From MPNP01 sp965116235 (GTDB taxonomy: Bacteria > Pseudomonadota > Alphaproteobacteria > Rhodobacterales > Rhodobacteraceae), in assembly GCA_965116235.1 (NCBI GenBank), contig OZ220496.1:1054001-1118000 (forward strand): a stretch of DNA of 64,000 bases, written 5' to 3'. Positions 27,139 to 36,514 of the stretch are shown in pieces. The notes beneath the pieces are model-generated. The model saw nothing but the letters and a program-made list of their open reading frames with translations. It was not told where the DNA came from and searched no databases. Position numbers and translations under genes: made by a program. Numbering within the stretch: position 1 is the first letter of the stretch; the number at the start of each line of letters is the position of its first letter.

Positions 27139-28410
27139 CTACGGCTTTCCAAACATGCAGTGAATTCTCGTCATTGCCATGTTTTCCTGCCCCATGGTAG
27201 CTTCAATGAGTTGCATTAGCGAGACCTTTGAGGTTGGAGATTGGCAAAGTCCCCTAAAAGCCTCCCGACCTTCTCTGTTTGTACCATAACTGCAGGTTCG
27301 TGGATCTAGCACCAAGTTAGCCAGTCGCGCGGTGTTGGGATGTGATGGGTATCGATTTCGGTAGATCTCAAGACCGACAATATTGAGGGGGGAATAAAGC
27401 AAAACCTGTTGTTTGTAATTCCAGCGGTCCGGTATGGTTGGATTGGGAGCTTCGTTTGCTCGCGCATACTTCATTACCCCATCCCAATTTTCCAGAATGT
27501 CCAGGTGGTAGCGAACGGCTTTATGGATTCCGACGTCGGTGTTGCGGGTGTCGAAAACATTCACTCCTGCCATGGCCAGATATTCGGCCAGCATTAACAG
27601 GTTAGAAATTTCCAGACCTGTGTAATCCACAGCGGATGCACCACGTCGCGTCTCCTGTGGGAAACTTCCGTCGCGCCTGATTGCTCGAATTGCGGTGATG
27701 TATTGTTTTTGTCCGCGGCGCACAAAGTCGGGGTCCCTAATAACCAAGCCGGTGACCACATTTGCGAGGGCAGCGGATGACAGGTGATTGTTTTGAACAT
27801 ATCGGCGGTACGTATTGTAGAAGCCCATAGTCTTCTTCAGCCAGGGGTCGATTATTGACGAATCAAATTCGCTCACAAGATTCTGGCGTTTAGCGAAATA
27901 GTATCCGCCCATCAGTGATGTGAAAGCAATGTCAACTTCCAGACGGGTTTGATCAAACTGGGCGGAGTGTTCCCACTCCCAGGGGTCGTCGTTAAGGATG
28001 GGTCCAGAATAAGTGATGCCGTTTGTTTGTGCATATTGTTTTAGTGTGGAAACAATGTTGTTGCAAGCGGATTTTGATCCACGAAAGCAGGCGGTAGAAC
28101 TTCTTTCTGCGGGCTTCCAAACTCCCATTAGTTCGGGGCTGTCCCAAGCTCCGGGTGGGGTCGTAACATCTCCTAGAACGGGGATATTTGTATGGCCTGA
28201 AATGCGGCAGGCGCGGCCGGCGTAAGCCGGGTTTTCGTCAAGAAAGGCAAGGCGTTCAGAATAGTTGAACGGCTTGGGCAGCTCAGCCGTATCTTCCAAA
28301 GGCACACTCACACTTGCCTGTTCTTCCCCAAGAGGATCTTCTTCCGAGCAACTGATTAGAACAATTGGGAACAAGATTAAAAGCAGTGCTTTCTTCACAC
28401 CAAACCTCAT
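27139..28410 (-). CDS. lipoprotein with alginate-lyase-like domain
   Basis: Starts at ATG 28410 with a lipoprotein signal (KKALLLILFPIVLISC, lipobox LISC at residue 21). The 423-residue protein then shows a helical toroid pattern like PL5 alginate lyases: VQNNHLSSAALANVVTGL, RDGSFPQETRRGASAVDYT, EISNLLMLAEYLAMAGVNVF. It is probably an envelope enzyme acting on an acidic polysaccharide, but some of the usual catalytic surroundings differ. The frame stays open upstream into GC-rich debris that is not part of the gene. Confidence 0.7.
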   Translation of the reverse strand: MRFGVKKALLLILFPIVLISCSEEDPLGEEQASVSVPLEDTAELPKPFNYSERLAFLDENPAYAGRACRISGHTNIPVLGDVTTPPGAWDSPELMGVWKPAERSSTACFRGSKSACNNIVSTLKQYAQTNGITYSGPILNDDPWEWEHSAQFDQTRLEVDIAFTSLMGGYYFAKRQNLVSEFDSSIIDPWLKKTMGFYNTYRRYVQNNHLSSAALANVVTGLVIRDPDFVRRGQKQYITAIRAIRRDGSFPQETRRGASAVDYTGLEISNLLMLAEYLAMAGVNVFDTRNTDVGIHKAVRYHLDILENWDGVMKYARANEAPNPTIPDRWNYKQQVLLYSPLNIVGLEIYRNRYPSHPNTARLANLVLDPRTCSYGTNREGREAFRGLCQSPTSKVSLMQLIEATMGQENMAMTRIHCMFGKP

Positions 28411-28499
28411 ATCTTCAAATCCAAGAAAATCCCTGCTGATCGCTTTGGACACAGTCTCAATAAATACTTTATCGTCACCAAGAGTCAAAAATCTGTCAA

Positions 28500-29171
28500 T
28501 GGGCGGCAGGTGAAATTCCGTCGGGCCTGTACCGGCCGGGCCCCTGGCCCCCGTCCAGTAGCGGCAGCATGCGGGCCTGCAGGCGCCGCCGGGCCGGCCG
28601 GACATCATCCGGAGCACACTCGCCCGCCAAATAGCGACGCCCCAGCTGCAGGGCGGCAATGGCTGTTGAAGGGGGCGCCTAGGTGCCGACAATGCGGGGC
28701 GCACTCCACGTCGCTCAGAAAGACGCGCTCCCCGTTCATCGGGCTGGGATTGGTCTTCTCCCAGATCAGCAGGCGGGCGGTGAGGCCCTGTTCGCACCGA
28801 AGGCAAACAGGGGTCTGAACTGTTCCTTGCCGCAAAAGATGACGGCGTTGTCGCCCGTTATACGTACCGCTTGGGTGATGAAGGCGACCAGATCGCGATG
28901 ACCGTCGTCATTGGCGTGCCCTTGTCCAGCTAGCGCAGGCCGCCGCTGGACTCATCGCCCCCGCGCCATAAGGAATGTTGGTCAGGAGCAGGTCCGCCAG
29001 GCCATCAGCCAGGCCGGCCAGCCGCTCCAGTATGCCTCCCAAGACGGATCCCGCCCCGTCCGGACAGGGGGGCACCGATTCGCCCCGAACCCGCGCCGCC
29101 CGGACCCGTTCCTCCGCCTTGCGCAGCCGGTATTCCATCTTCACCTCGCGGTGCAGGAAGTCATGCATCAT
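28500..29171 (-). pseudogene. decayed DNA methyltransferase
   Basis: GC-rich remnant. It opens with a good ribosome site (GGAGAGAGACG) and ATG 29171, runs to LADLLLTNIPYGAG (a variant DPPY-type motif), then continues in other frames with DLVAFITQAVRITGDNAVIF, CGKEQFRPLF and LLIWEKTNPSPMNGERVF, the last typical of methylases that contain WxKxNPxP. At least two frameshifts break it. It lies directly behind the tRNA-like sequence. Confidence 0.5.
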
Positions 29172-29201
29172 CGTCTCTCTCCTCTCCCAATGGCCTGGTC
29201 A

Positions 29202-29279
29202 TGGTCTGAGCGTGAGGATTCGAACTTCCGGCTCCCGCCTCCCAAAGGCGGCGCTATGGCCCGGCTGAGCTACGCTTCA
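29202..29279 (-). tRNA. tRNA-Pro (TGG)-like gene, possibly degenerate
   Basis: The minus strand folds as a tRNA: T8, A14, G18-G19 and A21 in place, a perfect five-pair anticodon stem (CCGCC/GGCGG) with loop TTTGGGA, anticodon TGG at 29244-29242, a five-base variable loop, T loop TTCGAAT, and an encoded ACCA end. Weak points are mismatches at pairs 2-71 and 3-70, and two in the T stem. It may be a mobile-element or decayed tRNA rather than the housekeeping copy. Confidence 0.5.
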
Positions 29280-29383
29280 TTCATGCCTATGGGACCGGAC
29301 GCGCCCATGTCAATGATGCGGTGGCACGGTCTTGACCCGAACGGGCGCAGCAACCACCTGTCACGAATGATCGGACAGGCGGC

Positions 29384-29725
29384 ATGAAGAAGAATGGCAT
29401 GGCAGCATCACGGGAACGACGGCCCTGGCGCTTCTATGGTCGCCAGGACGACATCCGGGATGTGCGGCACCTGCTGCAGCTTGACTGGGCAGTGGCCGAA
29501 CGGGACTTTGACGCCTTTGGCCTGCGCGGCCGCCGCGGGGTTGGCAAGACGGAGCTCGTGAAGGAGACGCTGCGCCGCCACGGATCTGACACGCCCTGTC
29601 TTTTCGTGGAAATGGACGAAGGGCCGCAGGCCCACCCCCTGGTCTTTCTCAGGTCGGTCCGTGACGCTCTGGCCCAGAAGGGCCTGGAGGCCCTTCTGGA
29701 TGATCAGCCGCCCCCTGCCTGTTAG
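29384..29725 (+). pseudogene. N-terminal fragment of an ATPase gene broken by an IS
   Basis: The 113 codons match the start of the ATPase at 61046-62806: WRFYGRQDDIRDVRHLLQ against WGFYGRQAEIKELARHLQ, and the P-loop GLRGRRGVGKTELV against GIAGRRGVGKNTLL. The frame ends inside the terminal repeat of the IS at 29722. The matching C-terminal piece lies beyond the IS (32161-32547); the central two thirds are gone. Confidence 0.8.
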
Positions 29726-32160
29726 TCACAAGTCTTGTCCGGACGCAGTTTCTGGTGCAGCGGTTCGGGTGACCGTCGCTCCAGCACGCCCATGCGATAC
29801 AGGCGTTCATAGGCGTCGGCCTGAGCGGCCAGCTTGGCCTGGCCGCGCCACATGTATGTGGGTCCCGGAGGCGGGTCGTTCGTACGATGGAGATAGCCGC
29901 CGAGGATGGCCAGGATGACCAGGGCTCCGCCCAGGGTATAGGGGTTCAGGGTCAGCTGGCGGTCCTGGGCGATGTCGGCGAGCACGGTGATCTCGGTATC
30001 GTCCAGGACGGTGCCGGCCGGGAGTTCGGGTGTGTCGCGTCCGAGGCGAGCGAGAGTGAACAGGCGCCAGGCGATGACGGCCTTGATGGTGAGGCTGCGT
30101 TCCAGCCGCTGGCCCTCGTGGTGGTTGAGGAACTCGGCCCGGCAGCCGGTCTTGAAGATGCGATGCCATTCCTCGATGCGCCAGCGCAGACGGTACTGAT
30201 CCAGAACTCGTTGGGCGTCTTGGGGCGTGGCGACGCTCTGGCTGGTCAGCAGGGTCCAGCCGAGCGGGGGCGTGCCTTCGGGCGGGCTCTCCTCGATGGC
30301 ACTGAGGATGGTCATGGGGATCGGTTGGTCGTGGCGGTCCGCGTGGTCGCGAGGTGGCGGGATCCGGACGGACCGGTAGCGCAGGGTCAGGGTGGCCGAC
30401 CGGGCGGGGCGTGCGGGTCGAGCCTTCTGGGTACGGGTGGCGTTGCGGGCCGACTGGCGGGTGATCGTCAGGGTCACGGACCCGGCGGGCGGTTCGGCGG
30501 CCAGCTGTTCGAAGAGCCTGGCCTCATGGGGGCCCATGGCTCGGTTGACCTTGGCCCGGACGACCAGGTCGACAGGGCGGTGCCGCTGCTGTTCGGCGAA
30601 CAGAGCGAAGAAGTCCGCTTCCCGGTCCATGACGGCCACCACGCGTACGCCCTTGGGGGCCACATGGGCGGCGTCGCGCAGACCGCGCAACCAGCGGGCC
30701 GACTTGCGAGCGGCGGGCGGAGCCGAACGCTCGGCTGCCCCCGTGGGGGCATCATACTCGATCCGGGTCAGACCCAGCGGGACGCCGGTGTCGGCATCGA
30801 CGGCCAGGGAACTGTGCATGTGCAGGCCCAAGGTCCCGGTCCGGCCAGCATTGCGACCGATCAGACCGAGGTTGCGGCACTTCGGGTGCGTGGCGAAGTT
30901 GAGGTCGGTGCCGTCCTGGATCAGGACTACGGTCCGGGCTCCGGCCAGGCGCCGGATGGTGCGCTGGCGATGCGGCTCCAGAATGTTGTCGGGGGTCACG
31001 TCCGAGGACGCGGGCTGCTGGATCAGCCGGTAGTAGCCGGTCATCAGGGCTGTCTGTCCCTGCGCGGCGGCGGGAAAGGAAGCGGCGGGGTCCGAGGCCA
31101 TGACGGCGGCACAGGTCACCAGACGCCGGCTCAGACGCCGGTCGCCCAGCGGGGCGTCGCCGAATTCGTTGGCGGCCCACTGGCTCCCGTCCAGCCCCTC
31201 GGCGGGCCCCAGAGGAGCCGGGGTCGCCGGTGCCACGCCCAGAACCCGCCGCCAGTCGCGCCGCAACGGACGCATCCAGATCGTCTTGACCGACCGGCGG
31301 GGAGCGTCCGGACCGGCAAAGCGTCCCCGTCCGGTCGTTTCGCCCACGCAGTCCCAGCCCGCCGCGGCAAAGACCGTGCCCGCATGATGTGTCGCATCGA
31401 CAAAGGTCTCGACCAGCAGCGGACGAAACCCGTATCCGGCCTCAATGTCGCCGGCCAGACGCCGCAGAGCCGCGCTCAGCACCCAAGAGCCCAGATGACG
31501 ACAGCGGACCATCGGGCGGATCAGAAACCGGCTCAGACCGATCACCATCCGGTTCAGGGCCGCCGCGCGCGTCGGGTCGTCCCAGCCGATCCACTGGTCG
31601 CGGGCGGCCAGCCGCAAGGCGGGGGCGGCAAAGCCCAGGGCCCCCAGCACGCCATGGTCCGAGTGGATGAGATATCGTTGCTGCACGCCGGCATGAATGA
31701 CGGCCCCGCAGGGATGCTCGCGGCGCATCAGTTCTGTCCACATGCGCCGGTCGGCTTTCGTCGCCACCGGACACACCCGCAGGTTTACCACATCCGACAC
31801 CGCCGCCGGAACCGCCACCGGGTCCGGCACGGCGACCCCCAGACCGCGTGGCGGATGACCGCCTCCGTGCGACCGGGCCGGCGGCAAGGTCAGATGTCCG
31901 GCCGTCTCCTGCGCGGTCAGCACGGCCAGACAGCTGGCAAGGCGCAGACGACCGCACCCGTCGCGCAGATCAAACGTCTCGCATACCCGGCGGGCCACGG
32001 CATGACGACTGCGGGCCGGCTCCCGAGCCAGAGCCTGCACGCGAGGCCAGTGAGCCGGAGACAACAGAGTCGAACGAAGCGGTTCCATCAGGGACATGAA
32101 ACCCAAGGTAATCATTCTCAATACTTATGTCAAGAAAAAAGATGTGACCTACCGGCAGGG
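29712..32160. mobile_element. IS4-family insertion sequence with DUF4338-like fusion transposase
   Basis: About 2.45 kb. The left end reads CCCTGCCTGTTAGTCACAAG; the right end, on the other strand, reads CCCTGCCGGTAGGTCACATC, imperfect inverted repeats of about 20 bases. One long minus-strand gene fills the element. No clear target duplication flanks it, consistent with loss of flanking ATPase sequence after insertion. Confidence 0.75.
29722..32115 (-). CDS. IS4-family (Tn5-like) transposase with N-terminal DUF4338/DruA-like domain
   Basis: About 797 residues. Residues roughly 110-285 resemble DUF4338, the DruA-like domain (WTELMRREHPCG, YLIHSDHGVLGALGFA, WIGWDDPTRAAALNRMV, PLLVETFVD). The rest is a DDE transposase: GSQWAANEFGDAPLGDRRL, IQDGTDLNF (first Asp), VAVMDREADFF (second Asp), and YRLRWRIEEWHRIFKTGC, which fits the Y-2-R-3-E-6-K signature of IS4. 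Starts at 32121 (TTG) or 32097 are possible. The stop codon lies within the left terminal repeat. It looks intact. Confidence 0.85.
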   Translation of the reverse strand: MITLGFMSLMEPLRSTLLSPAHWPRVQALAREPARSRHAVARRVCETFDLRDGCGRLRLASCLAVLTAQETAGHLTLPPARSHGGGHPPRGLGVAVPDPVAVPAAVSDVVNLRVCPVATKADRRMWTELMRREHPCGAVIHAGVQQRYLIHSDHGVLGALGFAAPALRLAARDQWIGWDDPTRAAALNRMVIGLSRFLIRPMVRCRHLGSWVLSAALRRLAGDIEAGYGFRPLLVETFVDATHHAGTVFAAAGWDCVGETTGRGRFAGPDAPRRSVKTIWMRPLRRDWRRVLGVAPATPAPLGPAEGLDGSQWAANEFGDAPLGDRRLSRRLVTCAAVMASDPAASFPAAAQGQTALMTGYYRLIQQPASSDVTPDNILEPHRQRTIRRLAGARTVVLIQDGTDLNFATHPKCRNLGLIGRNAGRTGTLGLHMHSSLAVDADTGVPLGLTRIEYDAPTGAAERSAPPAARKSARWLRGLRDAAHVAPKGVRVVAVMDREADFFALFAEQQRHRPVDLVVRAKVNRAMGPHEARLFEQLAAEPPAGSVTLTITRQSARNATRTQKARPARPARSATLTLRYRSVRIPPPRDHADRHDQPIPMTILSAIEESPPEGTPPLGWTLLTSQSVATPQDAQRVLDQYRLRWRIEEWHRIFKTGCRAEFLNHHEGQRLERSLTIKAVIAWRLFTLARLGRDTPELPAGTVLDDTEITVLADIAQDRQLTLNPYTLGGALVILAILGGYLHRTNDPPPGPTYMWRGQAKLAAQADAYERLYRMGVLERRSPEPLHQKLRPDKTCD

Positions 32161-32547
32161 CGCGACATCGACGCGCTGGCACGACTCTGGCCAGAACTGG
32201 ACAGGAAGGCGGACGGTGGAAGCGACGTGCTGATATGCGTCAATGCCAAGCGCAGCAGCTCCGGGCATGACGCCGCCGATTTCCAGGTGCTCGTCGACCA
32301 GTTCATGGCCGCAGCAGACCACGATCCCGACATTCTGAAACTGCGAGACCTGCCCCGCTGCCACCTGTTCGTTTCGCCCCAAATGGAACCGGCCGACCGC
32401 AAGCGGCTGGAGGCCGCCGGTCATCTGGCCTTCGACTGGCCGACCATGGCCGCCGAGCTGCAGGCCGGCTGGCCCCTCATCCGGCAGACCCTGGAACGGC
32501 TGTGCCCGCCCGCGAAGCCGGCTGCCGAGACACAACCGGACGCATGA
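32161..32547 (+). pseudogene. C-terminal fragment of the IS-broken ATPase gene
   Basis: Open from the IS end to the stop at 32547. DIDALARL, DVLICVNAKRSSS, LPRCHLFVSPQM and AAGHLAFDWPTMAAELQAGWP match DIDVLVRL, DLLVLGNAKRD, LPRCLLFVSPIF and AAGHLAFDLPAMATEIQAGWP at the end of the 61046-62806 protein. It is not joined in frame with the N-terminal piece. Confidence 0.8.
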
Positions 32548-32664
32548 AGTGGACATATTCCGAAAGAGGAACTTTTATCGCCGTCCTTTTCAATCTCGTT
32601 TTACCCAGAAGCATGAACAGAGGTCGTTGCGCCAACTTGTAACATCAAATCTCAGGGAGCCAGA

Positions 32665-33781
32665 TCAAGAGACTTGATCTGTCAATTTGTAGCTGGTGTT
32701 ACGGCCGCCGCCCGGGTTTTGGATCAAGATGTTTTGCCCCTTCAGTTCCTGTATATCCCTGAGAGCCGTGTCATTCGAGCATTTGGCCAGTTTGGCATAT
32801 TTTGAGGTGTTCATGTGCCCCTTGAACTCATCGTCAAGCATATGATTGATGATCAGACGCTGGCGGTCGTTGACGGGCTTTTGATTGACCTTGTCCTAAA
32901 GCCTTGCCTTGAACAGAACATTGCCAAGGGTTGTTTCAGCCTTGGAAATGGCTTGTCCCAAGCAGTCCAAAAACCATTCCAACCAGCCAGTGATTTCTGG
33001 AGTACTGCGTTGCTGTTGTTCCAGCCGGGCATAATAGCCCTTTCGTTCGGCTTCGATCTGGGAAGGCATGCTGTAATAGCGGTTTGGCATGCCGTCGGCA
33101 CGTGCAAGGGCCGTGTCGCCAATGGCTCGGGCAATGCGGCCATTCCCATCCTCGAACGGGTGAATGGTGACAAACCATAAGTGGGCAATGCCGGCTTTGA
33201 GAACGGGGTCTATGTCATGGCCATAGTCAAACCAGTCGAGGAATGACTGCATGTCTCGTTTCAGCCTTGAGGCTTCAACGGCTTCAAAGTGGACCGTCTC
33301 ATGACCTATCGGGCCTGAAACTACCCGCATTGGACCTAAGTCCTGTGTACGCCAGCCACCCACTGCAATCTGTTGCAAGCCGCTATAACCCGTTGGGAAC
33401 AGTGCGGCGTGCTAGCCAAACAGGCCGATCTTTGGACAAGGGCCTGGAATACTGCTGAGTGGCATCAAGCGTCATGGCAACGATGTCTTCCGCGTGGTGG
33501 CTTGATGAAACGGGGTCGGGAATATTTATTCCCAGTCTGCGGGCGACTGAGGATTGTACTTCTTTCAGATTTAGCCCCTCACCTTCGATTGCAGATGATT
33601 TGATGACATCGTTGGTCAACGTGACCAAGCAAGCTTCTTGGCTGAACTCGAAGCCAAGACCCTCCATCCGTCCAAGCAGTCGTCCCTGATGATGGCGTAT
33701 ACGAGCCAACTTGGAAGCCAGAACTTGATAATCCCATGTGAAGTTGGGCCAGTCCAGGTGTTCATGAATCCACATTGCCAC
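32665..33781 (-). pseudogene. Fic-family adenylyltransferase, inactivated
   Basis: Fic proteins transfer AMP to hydroxyl groups of target proteins. The signature HPFEDGNGRIAR and the N-terminal inhibitory motif SSAIEGEG are intact, and a winged-helix C-terminus follows (KYAKLAKCSNDTALRDIQ, NPGGGRNTSYKL). Three lesions are visible: an extra C near 33430, a TAG where FGWHAALFPTG has Trp (about 33410), and a TAG at 32898-32896 after KARL where Trp is usual. Correcting these gives a full-length class protein of about 370 residues. Confidence 0.8.
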
Positions 33782-34191
33782 CGCTTAGCATGTCAATCAT
33801 CGCATTATTCAAGGCGATTAAGGTAGGTATTCACTGCAATTGCAAGATGATACAACGCAATATGTGCGGTAAATATAGATGTTGTTCGCCGCAGCAACAT
33901 GTTTATGACTTTGTACAGCGAATATTCAGTCAAATTTGGTTCGCCTCGTGTGCAGAAGCGTTCGGCCACGAACCCTTCCGGTGTCTTCGCCTCACCGAAA
34001 CTTCGTTACCAGTGAAGGTTTGACTTGTTGGGCTGCTACGGGGGCCTCAATTGATGGCGGTGTCCCAGTTTGAAGGCAATTCGCTTGTACAGTCTCACAC
34101 GGTCGTGATTCGCGAGGTTCTATAATTCAAGCTGACACACGCCCGATCGTTTCAGGACCGGTACCCATGATTTTTTCATCGGGGCAATGAT
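33782..34191. other. no supported gene
   Basis: This 410-base stretch lies between the fic remnant and the ankyrin ATPase stop. I see no coding content or clear structure. Confidence 0.4.
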
Positions 34192-35913
34192 CTACATGTT
34201 CGGACTTTTTGGACCGGTCCTTTTGGTCATTGCCGCCAGAAGACGGCGACTGGTACTGCCAGCCGTGGCGAGATCGCGGGCCGTTTTTCCTTGGTGATTG
34301 CGGATGTTCGGGCTGGCCCCAGCGTTCAGCAGCATGGATACGGTCTGTTCGTTGTCCTCGCGGGCGGCGTGATGCAGGGGCGTTTCGCCATTCGTGTCGA
34401 CGGTCTCCAGGGAGATACCGGCCTCTATCAGTGCCTGCGATCCCTCTTCGGCATTCTCATGCGCCGCCATATGCAGGGCGGTCCGTCCCCACTGGTCGGT
34501 AGCGTCCAGCGTGGCTCCATGCGAGAGCAGGGCAGTGATGATGGTTGGCCAGTTTTCCTGGGCGGCGAGATGGAGAGGCGTCCGTCCCCAAGCGTCGCGG
34601 GCATTCATGTCCGTGCCCCGAGCCTGATGATCGGCGATGGCGTCGGGGTCGCCACTGCGAATGTCAACATGCAGATCACTACCCGTGTGAGCGACGGCAA
34701 AGGAGCGCAGAGAGGGAATGGGACAGGCCTGCTTGATTGAGGCGTGCACCCGCACGTCATCGATCAGGCCCAGACGTAGCAGATCATCTTCATCCGGTGC
34801 GACCTGACCGGACCAGCGTCCAGTCTGCATGGCTGCCCGAATGGCCTGTTCCACGTCATGCGGATAGACAGGAACGCGACCTATATGGCTCATTATGGTG
34901 CCCATCAGCTCCGGACGTGTTTCCCATGAGCCGAAGCGTGTTCGGTAGTAGTCGTTGCGCATGGCACTCGCGCGCTTTTGCGCGATCATCACATTGACCT
35001 GATCGAGGTTTCCATCGGCTACGAGCAACTCCTCGCCGAGGGCGGCGAGGCCGTTCTGCAGATGCTTGGGCCAGCCCTTGGACCAGCGATAAAGAGTGCA
35101 CGCCCAGCGCGTCTGCATGTCTGTGCTGGCGGTGATGCCAAACCGATCAATGAAGAGATTGGTAACTGCCTTTACGTCCTTTTTTGTCAGGGTCGACATA
35201 GGGAACATGGCACTCCCGCCCACGCGTGACATTCCCAACCGGTTAAGAACCCGCCGACTGTTGGAGAGGCCGGCGAGGACCGGCAGAATGGGTTGCCCGT
35301 CGCTGCCGTTTTCCAGAAACTGCAGAACTTCCGCCGCAGGACCGTCCGGACCGCCGGACACAGTCTGAATCTCGTCAATCATCAGCAAGATGGTACAGTT
35401 GCGGGGTAGGCGAGGTCGCTCGGCGACGGACGAGGCAGATCGCCCGAACCGGATTCCCAGAATGGTGGTGTCCTTCACAATGTTCAGAAGGTCCCGCAGA
35501 AAGGCCCGCACCTCGCCCTGTCCAACCCGATCCATTACATCCTGAACGCCGTTCCGCAGGCACTGGTGTACATGCTCGACTGACAGGCGTTTTGAATCGC
35601 CGATGATAACCGGAATGACGCGATGCACATCCGGGTTGGCCGTCAGATTCTGAATGCATTGATGTTCGATTTCGTTCAGCACCGATGTCTTGCCAACACC
35701 CGGTGCCCCCTGAATCAGCTGCATCATGCCTTTGGCGGGTCCCCCCTTGACGCGTTCTTGACGACGTGCGTTGACTCGCTGTACGCGTTCGTTTACGCGC
35801 GCTATGATGTTCTCGCGCCCGACAAAAAAAGGATTGATGACGCGATCATCGTCAGTGATGAAATCCCTGACGCCTTGGACATCAAAAGTGAGAGGTTTTG
35901 AATCTGCGTTCAT
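34192..35913 (-). CDS. ATPase with C-terminal ankyrin repeats (STAND/NLR-like architecture)
   Basis: A 573-residue protein. The N-terminal part has NPFFVGRENIIARVNERV, P-loop GAPGVGKTSVL and Walker B TILLMIDEIQ, then GWPKHLQNGLAALGEELL and a helical region. About four ankyrin repeats follow (WGRTPLHLAAQEN, WGRTALHMAAHEN, NGETPLHHAARED, QGKTARDLATAGS). A signalling ATPase joined to a repeat sensor is the layout of STAND proteins. A decayed copy without ankyrins lies at 5108-6138. No toxic effector domain is recognised at the N-terminus, so the output is unknown. Confidence 0.8.
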   Translation of the reverse strand: MNADSKPLTFDVQGVRDFITDDDRVINPFFVGRENIIARVNERVQRVNARRQERVKGGPAKGMMQLIQGAPGVGKTSVLNEIEHQCIQNLTANPDVHRVIPVIIGDSKRLSVEHVHQCLRNGVQDVMDRVGQGEVRAFLRDLLNIVKDTTILGIRFGRSASSVAERPRLPRNCTILLMIDEIQTVSGGPDGPAAEVLQFLENGSDGQPILPVLAGLSNSRRVLNRLGMSRVGGSAMFPMSTLTKKDVKAVTNLFIDRFGITASTDMQTRWACTLYRWSKGWPKHLQNGLAALGEELLVADGNLDQVNVMIAQKRASAMRNDYYRTRFGSWETRPELMGTIMSHIGRVPVYPHDVEQAIRAAMQTGRWSGQVAPDEDDLLRLGLIDDVRVHASIKQACPIPSLRSFAVAHTGSDLHVDIRSGDPDAIADHQARGTDMNARDAWGRTPLHLAAQENWPTIITALLSHGATLDATDQWGRTALHMAAHENAEEGSQALIEAGISLETVDTNGETPLHHAAREDNEQTVSMLLNAGASPNIRNHQGKTARDLATAGSTSRRLLAAMTKRTGPKSPNM

Positions 35914-36514
35914 GGATGGTCAACCATACAGAGACGATAGCGTCAGGCAACACGCAAGCTTTGTCCCCGAAATGCGCCTGTCCCGATGAAATAAGGATGT
36001 CGCATGCAAAAGTCCAGTCGGCATCACGCTTATGATTTGGGTTTTGCCGAGGTTGCAGTCTCGGAACCGAATTTCGTTTTCAGCAGTGATTGAATGACAG
36101 GATAGGCCGGTCCGACATGGGGGCAGTACAATGTCGGGAACGATATCCAGCAGCAGGCGAAAGATGTCAACCTGATCATGAAGGGGAGGGCAGGCGTTCG
36201 ACCTTGACAAGTTTCGGAATGAGGGCAGAAAACGATCGTACCAAGTTACCAAGTGGGAGGACAGACCACTGCCAACGGCCCCTACCAGGCCTGTACGAAG
36301 CATTCAAATCGGCCGTACAGCAGGCACTGGGATCTCGGAACTAACCGATCAAGATCAGTCCAACGACCAAACAAGCCGATCCAGAACATTGAAGGTGCAC
36401 GAAAAGACCCGGTTGACACAACAATCGGAAAAGATCGTCGGTCACTTGGACCACCGCCGCCCTGCGTCCCATTTGAACCCTTGGCGAACGGTGATCCAAG
36501 CCAAAGATGGTGCC
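35914..36514. other. no supported gene
   Basis: Several short frames on both strands, none with recognisable content. The region lies downstream of the RiPP precursor on its strand; no modifying enzyme or transporter is encoded here. Confidence 0.4.

Noticed and set aside
28411..28806. Upstream extension of the alginate-lyase-like lipoprotein
   Set aside because: The lipoprotein signal peptide begins at 28410; the extension is GC-rich and overlaps a methylase relic read in another frame.
29887..32547. An 886-codon plus-strand frame running antisense through the IS transposase
   Set aside because: It is the complement of a GC-rich gene with clear transposase motifs; its own translation is Gly/Pro/Arg-rich without domains. 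Only its last part (32161 on) is real ATPase coding sequence.
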